A program made the position numbers and the translations under genes. A stretch of DNA of 9,357 nt, taken from the NCBI GenBank assembly GCA_012798185.1, contig JAAZNS010000367.1, positions 1 through 9,357 on the forward strand, given 5' to 3'. The notes below the pieces were generated by a model, which was not told where the DNA came from, did no database searches, and was given only the letters and a program-made list of their open reading frames with translations. Shown here in pieces: positions 1-5,231 of the stretch. Source of the stretch: Chloroflexota bacterium. Lineage in GTDB: Bacteria; Chloroflexota; Anaerolineae; Anaerolineales; UBA4823. The number at the start of each line of letters is the position of its first letter. The first letter of the stretch is position 1.

Positions 1-435
1 CAACTTGACCCTTCTTGTATCACTAACACAAGCATATGAAACAATTGCATCCCATAGATAACATATTTAAAAAAATCTTAACAATAATATCTTATCTCAC
101 TATATATAGCGGGTCAATACAAGCTTATTTACAGTTTTGTTGTTTCAGAAACCCGCAATCAATAAAATAACCATTACTCGCTATGCTGGATAAAGGTATC
201 GTGATTTTCTATTCCGTGAAATCATGATATACAAGTTTTGTCCTGCAATGACTCCCCATCCGATAGACCTGCTTTGTAAGCTTCCATATGAGATCAAAGC
301 TGTAAATCTTTTTGGGTAGATTTTTTCTTCCCGCATGCAAAACAGGCACCCTGGATTCTCTCTTCCATAGCTTTCTCAAAAAAGCTTTTTAATTTTAATC
401 CTGAAATTATAGAAAAGAAACGCCGTCACCAACTG
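1..435. other. A+T-rich region without a convincing gene, beyond the operon terminator
   Basis: I see no coding region here that I can support. All frames are broken by stops; the best minus-strand reading is a 24-codon frame (about 368-294), and a frame with ATG at 50 or 35 runs off the left edge after fewer than 20 codons. The stretch holds short palindromes (such as CTATATATAG near 100) and an 11-bp inverted repeat at 197-229, listed separately. It could be the leader of a gene lying left of the window, but I cannot name a promoter in it with confidence. Confidence 0.6.
197..229. repeat. Imperfect inverted repeat in intergenic DNA
   Basis: TATCGTGATTT (197-207) and AAATCATGATA (219-229) are complementary over 11 positions with one G.U-type mismatch, separated by an 11-bp spacer. 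No T-tract follows on either strand, so it does not look like a terminator. The dyad length would suit an operator for a dimeric regulator, or a structured RNA end, for whatever gene lies to the left. Only the symmetry is seen; the role is inferred. Confidence 0.4.
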
Positions 436-476
436 AAAAAAGATAATCTGCAGATTGACAGTCTGCAGATTATCTT
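436..476 (-). terminator. Rho-independent terminator of the aminotransferase-transporter operon
   Basis: A perfect inverted repeat, AGATAATCTGCAGA (441-454) and TCTGCAGATTATCT (462-475), extends by one more A-T pair (440/476) and encloses a 7-nt loop. Read on the minus strand, the stem is followed at once by a run of six T (441-436, partly inside the stem base), the layout of an intrinsic terminator. It lies about 70 nt beyond the stop codon of the last permease gene. No T-tract follows on the plus strand, so it works in one direction. The stem is rather A+T-rich, but its length compensates. Confidence 0.85.
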
Positions 477-544
477 CTGAAAGAGGATTAGGGTGCGAAC
501 CACGGTCCACCGGGTAAAGAAAAATTTCAATATCTTAGCAGTTT

Positions 545-1381
545 TTATTCGCCTTGAATGGCGCCGCCAGTCATTCCCTGAACAATATACTTTTGAACAA
601 TCAATGCGAAGATCATCACAGGGAGAGTCGTCACCGTACCCACCGCGGCAATCTGCCCCCAAAACGTTCCTAGAGGAGTCATTAAACCGGGAATAGCCAC
701 CGGCATGGTGGCAGTTTGGCGTCCGGTGAGAATCAGGGCAAGCAGAAATTCATTCCAGGAATTGATCAAACAAAAAATACCCGTTGCAACCAGTCCGCCT
801 TTTACTAACGGCAAAACAATCTTGGTGAAGGTACCAAATGGAGTACACCCATCCATTGTAGCGGCTTCATCCAGGGCAATAGGTACTTCCAGGAAAAAGC
901 TTCGCATCATCCACACTGCAAAAGGCAAATTGAATGTGATGTGGCTGAGGACCACTGCGGCAAAATTATTGATCAGCTTCGCTTTGGAAAAAAGTATAAA
1001 CAGCGGTACTGCTAATACAATCCCCGGTAGCAGACGAGCTGCCAGCAAGAAAAAAAGATAAAGGTTATTTCCCCGCGTGTGAAAACGAGTCAAACTGTAG
1101 GCAGCTGGAACCCCACCCAGCAGCGTAATGATCGTACTGGAAAGAGCTACGATTGTCGAATTGCGCAGGTTTTGAAGAAAACCTTTTTCATTGAAAGCAA
1201 CTATGAAATTACTCCAAGTAGGATAAAAGAATATTTTTGGCGGAATGCTAAAAATATCCACCCGGTTTTTTAACGCAGTAAGGGCAAGCCAAACATATGG
1301 GATCAACATGGCAGCTAGGATTATTAACGCGATCAAAAAAATCAAACCGTTTTTTATTTCGCGCGCTCTAATGTTAATCAT
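545..1381 (-). CDS. Carbohydrate ABC transporter permease, MalG-like (CUT1 family)
   Basis: This is the second inner-membrane permease of a binding-protein-dependent importer, 278 residues. It has about six hydrophobic segments (first at about 12-36, last at about 245-266). The cytoplasmic EAA loop, which docks on the ATPase, is DEAATMDGCTPFGTF at 171-185 followed by a conserved LP and GG. The C-terminus QKYIVQGMTGGAIQG is the classic MalG-type ending. I chose the ATG at 1381 because it overlaps the stop of the upstream permease by 4 bp (ATGA), has GGGGA 9 nt upstream, and gives the normal family N-terminus. An in-frame extension to 1489 only adds residues overlapping the previous gene. It is the last gene before the terminator. 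The family is CUT1 (mono- to oligosaccharides, polyols, glycerol-phosphate); the actual substrate is not readable. Confidence 0.95.
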   Translation of the reverse strand: MINIRAREIKNGLIFLIALIILAAMLIPYVWLALTALKNRVDIFSIPPKIFFYPTWSNFIVAFNEKGFLQNLRNSTIVALSSTIITLLGGVPAAYSLTRFHTRGNNLYLFFLLAARLLPGIVLAVPLFILFSKAKLINNFAAVVLSHITFNLPFAVWMMRSFFLEVPIALDEAATMDGCTPFGTFTKIVLPLVKGGLVATGIFCLINSWNEFLLALILTGRQTATMPVAIPGLMTPLGTFWGQIAAVGTVTTLPVMIFALIVQKYIVQGMTGGAIQGE

Positions 1382-2325
1382 CGTTGAATTTCCCCGCGTT
1401 TTACTGTTATATAAAAATATAAAATTGCCGCAGCCATTGCTAGCGAAAACATGATCATTCCAAGGGTGGCGCCGTAACTGAGATCCCAATTCGAGAAGCT
1501 GACCCGATAGAGATACAAATCGGCTAATTCAGTAGCAGTTCCAGGACCGCCCCCAGTCAGAATATATACTTTATCGAATTCACGAATGGCTTCAGCAGCG
1601 CGGAATAGTACCGCAACGATTAATACTGGCCGAAGCATGGGCAGCATGACCATCCAAAAAGTCTGCCAGGCATTAGCACCGTCGATTTGCGCTGCTTCCA
1701 GGGGTTGTTCAGGAATGGCTTGCATGCCGGCGAGCATAATCAAGGCAATAAAAGGCATCCATTCCCAAACATCAATTGCCACCAAAGCTGCGAAAGCAGT
1801 CGATGGATTATTAAGTATGCCATCGCTGATCCGTATACCTATCAGCTGCATCAGGTAATTAAATAAACCAAACTGGGCGTTAAATATCAGGTTGAACATC
1901 AAACCAATAACCACCGGAGTCAATATCGTAGGAATGAGCAACAATGAAGTTAGTAAACGCCTGCCAAAGTGAATCGTGTTCAACAGATAAGCAAATGCAA
2001 CACCAATGACGACTTCAATAAATACTGCTAAAAAGGTAAACAATCCGACTCGTCCAAGCGCAGCCCAAAAAGCTTCGTCACTTATAATTTTTTGATAATT
2101 TTCAAAGCCTATCCATTGTCCAGTTTTACCCGGAATGACCAGGCTGTAAGATTGAAACGTAAGTGTTAGACTATATCCAATAGGGAAAATAATGATCGCA
2201 GCCAATATAACGATCGATGGTAATAAAAATACTATGGCGATCTTAGTATTTCGAGAGAGATAAAATTGGGCTCGCCAGCTGTTGCTGGCTGGCGAACCCC
2301 GACTAGCACTAGACATTATTTGCAT
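1378..2325 (-). CDS. Sugar ABC transporter permease, MalF-like (CUT1 family)
   Basis: This is the first inner-membrane permease of the importer, 315 residues, partner of the MalG-like protein encoded next. A polar N-terminal tail of about 27 residues precedes the first membrane segment (about 29-51); further segments lie near 95-117, 125-148, 176-200, 230-243 and 284-305. The EAA loop is EAAQIDGANAWQTFW at 210-224 followed by LP, and the family signature DKVYILTGGGPGTATE is at 251-266. It starts 6 bp after the solute-binding-protein stop and ends in a 4-bp ATGA overlap with the next gene. No good Shine-Dalgarno is visible, so translation is probably coupled to the gene before. A second in-frame ATG three codons downstream (2316) is also possible. 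An 8-bp G+C-rich hairpin lies inside codons 11-18. Confidence 0.95.
   Translation of the reverse strand: MQIMSSASRGSPASNSWRAQFYLSRNTKIAIVFLLPSIVILAAIIIFPIGYSLTLTFQSYSLVIPGKTGQWIGFENYQKIISDEAFWAALGRVGLFTFLAVFIEVVIGVAFAYLLNTIHFGRRLLTSLLLIPTILTPVVIGLMFNLIFNAQFGLFNYLMQLIGIRISDGILNNPSTAFAALVAIDVWEWMPFIALIMLAGMQAIPEQPLEAAQIDGANAWQTFWMVMLPMLRPVLIVAVLFRAAEAIREFDKVYILTGGGPGTATELADLYLYRVSFSNWDLSYGATLGMIMFSLAMAAAILYFYITVKRGEIQR
2272..2295 (-). promoter_or_regulatory. G+C-rich mRNA hairpin just inside the MalF-like gene
   Basis: TCGCCAGC (2272-2279) and GCTGGCGA (2288-2295) form a perfect 8-bp, G+C-rich stem with an 8-nt loop. A shorter alternative, CCAGC/GCTGG with a 4-nt loop, lies inside it. It starts about 30 nt downstream of the permease start codon, at the junction between the abundant-type component (binding protein) and the membrane components. 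In maltose-type operons a stem-loop at this junction often protects or truncates the mRNA so that more binding protein than permease is made. That role here is inference, and the coding sequence continues through it. Confidence 0.35.
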
Positions 2326-2331
2326 TATGAC

Positions 2332-3804
2332 TCATTCAGCGGTAACAGGCAAGGCATCTTTTAGCGCTTCTTGTAACTGTTTCTGCGCTTCACTCAGCGC
2401 ATCAGCAGGAGACACTTCTTTAACCATGACTCGTGAGAGCTGTTCTGAAAGAATATCAGAAATCTGACCCCATTGCGGGATGCGCGGGCGGATGCGTGAT
2501 TCTTCCAAGCTGACCATGGTCTGCTTCCAATATGGCAATTTTTCATTTAACTCTTCATCTGAGAACGCTGAGATCGTAGCAGGTAAACCGCCTTTTTGAG
2601 AAAGCTGAAGTTGAATAGATTTGCTCAATGCCCATTTCATCATAAGCATGGCAGCGTCCTTATTTTGAGTGTCCACACTAATTGCATAGATCCAACTTCC
2701 TAGGTGTGCCACTTTCTTATCCCCTTCTTTGAGAGTGGGAATGCTGGCATACCCGATTTTCCCTTTCACCTTAGAGGCATTGGTGTCTTCCATTGATCCG
2801 GCTGTGTCTGCCCAGGTGATGGCTTGTGCGGCTGTCCCTTGTTGAAGCGCCGCGGTAACTTCGTCCCAGGTAGCACTGGTATAACCGGGAGGCGCAAAAG
2901 CGGTGAGCTCCAGCCAATATTCCAGAGATTTTATATTGGCATCAGAGTTCACCTGCAATTGACCAGAACTATCGAACAATCCCCCGCCGTAAGTCCAGGC
3001 ATAATTGAACCACTCTAATACTGTGGCGATATGACGTTTTCCTGCCAAAGAGACACCATAAAAATCTTGGGTGAGCGTTTCTCCAGCCAGCGTATCACCG
3101 GCTTTTCTGGTGAAGAATTCGGCGATATCGCGGTATTGCTGCCAAGTGGTTGCCGGAGCTAGCGGATAACCGTATTTCTCCTGAAATGCGGCTTTCTCCT
3201 GCTCATTTTCCATTAGATCTTTTCGGTAGAACATCATCATAACCGCACTGTTCGAAGGCATGCCGTAGATTTTATCTTTCCACTTGGTTGAAGCTTCCCA
3301 AAGGCTGGGTATAAGATCATCAGTGGAAAAGTCGGGTACTGGCGCGGCATCTTTGCTCAATTCTTCATCCAATGGCATAATGTAACCATTCTCGGCAAAA
3401 CTACCCAAATATTCGTAAGGCATCGAAATAATATCGTAGCCGCCCTTATGGGTGCTGAAATCTAAAACCACTTTTTGCACCAAACTATCATAAGGGGCTT
3501 CTTCAACATTAACGATAATGCCCGTCTTTTCAGTGAAATCTGGCAGCAACTCTTTGAGGATGGTGGTATTTAATGTCGCTTCAGCGATGAAGTTTAATGT
3601 CGTTCCTTCATATTCCTTAGACCAGCCACTTTCAGCAGTTGCTGCTTCGGTTTCTAAGCCGGTTTCAGGAACAGCCGGAGGCGTGGCAGACGGTGTGCAG
3701 GCAGTAAATGATGCTATTAATATGAGACTGATTAAGATCACCGCCCCCCGCTTTAGAACCTCTTGAATATCTTTTATATATGGCCATGATATTATATTCT
3801 TCAT
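2332..3804 (-). CDS. Extracellular solute-binding protein, family 1 lipoprotein (CUT1 ABC importer)
   Basis: This 490-residue lipoprotein should capture the substrate outside the membrane and hand it to the two permeases. Its signal peptide has a basic KR at 18-19, a hydrophobic stretch at about 21-34 and a lipobox-like FTAC with the acylated Cys at 36. A Thr/Pro/Ala/Glu-rich linker (37-62) follows, as is usual for tethered binding proteins. The mature domain has the family pattern: GGYDIISMPYEYLGSFAENGYIMPLDEEL (first half near 121-149), the hinge YGMPSNSAVMMMFYRKDLM (180-198), and the C-terminal IPQWGQISDILSEQL (442-456) with PADALSEAQKQLQEAL. The ATG overlaps the aminotransferase stop by 4 bp and has GAGGAG 5 nt upstream, so the start is well supported. 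Phe at the -3 lipobox position and an 18-residue leader before the basic pair are less usual. Substrate unknown. Confidence 0.95.
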   Translation of the reverse strand: MKNIISWPYIKDIQEVLKRGAVILISLILIASFTACTPSATPPAVPETGLETEAATAESGWSKEYEGTTLNFIAEATLNTTILKELLPDFTEKTGIIVNVEEAPYDSLVQKVVLDFSTHKGGYDIISMPYEYLGSFAENGYIMPLDEELSKDAAPVPDFSTDDLIPSLWEASTKWKDKIYGMPSNSAVMMMFYRKDLMENEQEKAAFQEKYGYPLAPATTWQQYRDIAEFFTRKAGDTLAGETLTQDFYGVSLAGKRHIATVLEWFNYAWTYGGGLFDSSGQLQVNSDANIKSLEYWLELTAFAPPGYTSATWDEVTAALQQGTAAQAITWADTAGSMEDTNASKVKGKIGYASIPTLKEGDKKVAHLGSWIYAISVDTQNKDAAMLMMKWALSKSIQLQLSQKGGLPATISAFSDEELNEKLPYWKQTMVSLEESRIRPRIPQWGQISDILSEQLSRVMVKEVSPADALSEAQKQLQEALKDALPVTAE

Positions 3805-5144
3805 CTTTTCTCCTCAATTTCTGTCAATATTTGATCGAAAACCTCAAGTACATGATCCATCTGTTCTTGATTAATACATAAAGGTGGTTTGATTTTTACT
3901 ACATTACCAATACCGCCATAACGGGTTGTTCCAAATATCACACCCTGGTCTAATCCGCGGCTATAGACTTGCAGCGCTTCGTGAGCAGCAGGTTCTTTAG
4001 TATTTCGGTCTCTTACTAATTCGATTCCGATATTCAAACCCGGTCCCCGTACATTACCAATTAATGGATGCCTCTTTTCAAATTCGTGTAACAGTTTTGT
4101 GGCATAAGCCCCCATTTTCTTACAGTTATCTAACAACTTGTCTTCTTTTAATACACGCAGTGCGGCTAAACCGGCTGCCAAGGAAACCGGGAATTGGCCA
4201 AAAGTCAGGGCATCATCGCCCGGCTCGAAACCAATAAGATCTTCGCGGGCAATGATTCCTGCCAGCGGAAATCCACCGCCAACCCCCTTGCCAAATATGA
4301 TGATATCCGGTTCAACACCGTAATATTCCGCTGCCCACATGGTGCCGCATCTACCCATGCCAGTTTGTATCTCATCCCAAATCAACAGGACATTCTCTTC
4401 CGTACAGATTTCACGGACATAATGATAATATTCAGGAGGAAAATCCAATTGCGTGCCATTACCCTGAACCGGTTCCATTAAAAATGCAGCGGGTTTCCCG
4501 TTTACAGCATAGTGAATAGTATCCCTAAGGATATTAGCGCAGCGTCTTGCCATTTGTACTGGTTTCTCGCCAGGAAGAGCATAGCGATAATGATACGGAT
4601 GAGGGATACGCACCACAGGCGGGAATAAACTGTTGAAGTCATTGTTGATATGCGGCCAGCTCCAGCCCATCGTCGCCAGTGATCTGCCATGATATCCATC
4701 ATACAAGGTAATTAATGGTCCAGAATTCGGCCGATTTTTTACAGCGATTTTAACGGCCATTTCAACAGCCATACTGCCGTGCAGACAATACCCAACCCGC
4801 TTGAGTTTTCCTGGGGCTGATTGAGCTAATTCCTTGGAAAGCAGAAGTAAAGGCACCGAATCATAATTGGACCTTAAGTGCGTCAAGTTTTGCATTTGAG
4901 ACCAAGCAGCCGCTAATATTCGGTCATCGGTAGCGCCAATATTATTCGACCATGCCTGCGAAGTACAATCGATGTATTCTTTCCCCGTTGAATCCCAAAC
5001 CAGTGCACCCTTGGCACGGGTGAAGATCATCTGAACCGGTTCCGCACCGCTGGACCAGCCGCGGATTAACGCCCGGCGGCCGGCTTCGAGATCTGCCTCT
5101 GAATATGAAATTTCATTTTTTTGTGTGGGTCTGTTTTTGCTCAA
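3801..5144 (-). CDS. Class III PLP-dependent aminotransferase (4-aminobutyrate/acetylornithine type), substrate unknown
   Basis: This cytoplasmic fold-type I aminotransferase has 447 residues, the normal length for class III. It should move an amino group between an omega-amine (or amino sugar/acid) and a keto acid. The active-site set is present: cofactor-phosphate loop HGS at 122-124; YHGRS at 151-155, whose aromatic Tyr stacks on PLP; EPVQGNG at 224-230; WDEIQTGMGRCG with the pyridine-binding Asp257; FGKGVGGGFPLAG with Schiff-base Lys286; Thr314 in TFGQFPVS; and the carboxylate-binding Arg366 in VRGPGL. The start is a TTG with AAGGAG 10 nt upstream; the frame is closed by a stop a few codons further up and no other Met occurs before residue 39. 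It is the first gene of the transporter operon, and its stop overlaps the binding-protein start. The loop HGSMAVE, where relatives usually have a GS/GT-E-A-x-E pattern, is slightly divergent. The substrate cannot be assigned. Confidence 0.93.
   Translation of the reverse strand: MSKNRPTQKNEISYSEADLEAGRRALIRGWSSGAEPVQMIFTRAKGALVWDSTGKEYIDCTSQAWSNNIGATDDRILAAAWSQMQNLTHLRSNYDSVPLLLLSKELAQSAPGKLKRVGYCLHGSMAVEMAVKIAVKNRPNSGPLITLYDGYHGRSLATMGWSWPHINNDFNSLFPPVVRIPHPYHYRYALPGEKPVQMARRCANILRDTIHYAVNGKPAAFLMEPVQGNGTQLDFPPEYYHYVREICTEENVLLIWDEIQTGMGRCGTMWAAEYYGVEPDIIIFGKGVGGGFPLAGIIAREDLIGFEPGDDALTFGQFPVSLAAGLAALRVLKEDKLLDNCKKMGAYATKLLHEFEKRHPLIGNVRGPGLNIGIELVRDRNTKEPAAHEALQVYSRGLDQGVIFGTTRYGGIGNVVKIKPPLCINQEQMDHVLEVFDQILTEIEEKR
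3810..3815 (-). promoter_or_regulatory. Shine-Dalgarno of the solute-binding protein, inside the aminotransferase gene
   Basis: GAGGAG (read on the minus strand, 3815-3810) stands 5 nt before the ATG at 3804. It is formed by the Glu-Glu codons near the C-terminus of the aminotransferase. With the ATGA overlap, this gives both a strong independent ribosome site and translational coupling, and it settles the start of the binding protein. Confidence 0.8.
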
Positions 5145-5154
5145 ATCTAATACT

Positions 5155-5160
5155 CTCCTT
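5155..5160 (-). promoter_or_regulatory. Shine-Dalgarno deciding the TTG start of the aminotransferase
   Basis: AAGGAG (5160-5155 on the minus strand) lies 10 nt upstream of TTG 5144, and an in-frame TAA (5162-5160) rules out longer starts. The spacing is a little long but the complementarity is strong. The same bases can pair with CCTTT just upstream (5172-5168), which would hide the site in an mRNA hairpin. Confidence 0.7.
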
Positions 5161-5181
5161 TATATAAAAAGGATGCCTTTT
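5157..5181 (-). promoter_or_regulatory. Two competing small hairpins in the operon leader
   Basis: In the minus-strand RNA, AAAAGG (5181-5176) can pair with CCTTTT (5172-5167) around a 3-nt loop. The same CCTTT (5172-5168) can instead pair with AAAGG (5161-5157), which overlaps the Shine-Dalgarno of the aminotransferase. The two foldings exclude each other, so the first frees the ribosome site and the second covers it. The first hairpin with its following T/A-rich tail could also act as a weak terminator for read-through from the regulator. Both stems are short and A+T-rich, so this is a possibility only. Confidence 0.3.
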
Positions 5182-5187
5182 AGCAAA

Positions 5188-5193
5188 AATATA
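5188..5193 (-). promoter_or_regulatory. Extended -10 box of the probable operon promoter
   Basis: TATATT (5193-5188, minus strand) is preceded by TGT, giving the extended -10 form TGTTATATT. At a 17-bp spacing the -35 position reads ACACTT (5216-5211), a poor match to TTGACA and lying inside a repeat array. A weak -35 with a good extended -10 is typical of an activator-dependent promoter. Transcription would start near 5181, leaving a leader of about 37 nt before the TTG. Confidence 0.5.
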
Positions 5194-5200
5194 ACAACAA

Positions 5201-5231
5201 GGCGTTAATAAAGTGTTTAACTTGGTGTTAA
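5201..5231 (-). promoter_or_regulatory. Three direct repeats with helical spacing, candidate binding site of the BTAD regulator
   Basis: On the minus strand TTAACACC (5231-5224), TTAAACAC (5220-5213) and TTAACGCC (5208-5201) follow one another at 11 and 12 bp start to start. The first and third match at 7 of 8 bases; the second matches the first at 7 of 8 when aligned at 12 bp. The first repeat includes the TAA stop of the regulator gene. The last heptamer ends 8 bp before the -10 box TATATT. Known SARP activators of Streptomyces (DnrI, ActII-ORF4, AfsR) bind heptamer direct repeats about 11 bp apart, with the last repeat 8 bp from the -10, so this layout fits the regulator encoded next door. 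Confidence 0.5.

Noticed and set aside
1..50. Minus-strand frame with ATG at 50 or 35 running off the left edge
   Set aside because: Fewer than 20 codons are visible and there is no Shine-Dalgarno; it cannot be told from chance.
294..368. Minus-strand 24-codon frame with a CFAC motif
   Set aside because: It is too short, has a single Cys pair only, no ribosome site, and lies beyond the operon terminator.
369..390. AGCTTT/AAAGCT hairpin followed by T's on the plus strand
   Set aside because: The 6-bp A+T-rich stem is weak and no plus-strand gene ends before it inside the window.
705..1061. Plus-strand open frame of 118 codons
   Set aside because: It is antisense to the MalG-like permease, with a basic, low-complexity product typical of a shadow frame. 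The same applies to 493-696, 1586-1858, 4194-4481 and 6156-6389.
1382..1489. In-frame extension of the MalG-like permease up to 1489
   Set aside because: It would overlap the MalF-like gene by over 100 bp, adds a non-family N-terminus, and the ATG at 1381 has the usual 4-bp overlap and a ribosome site.
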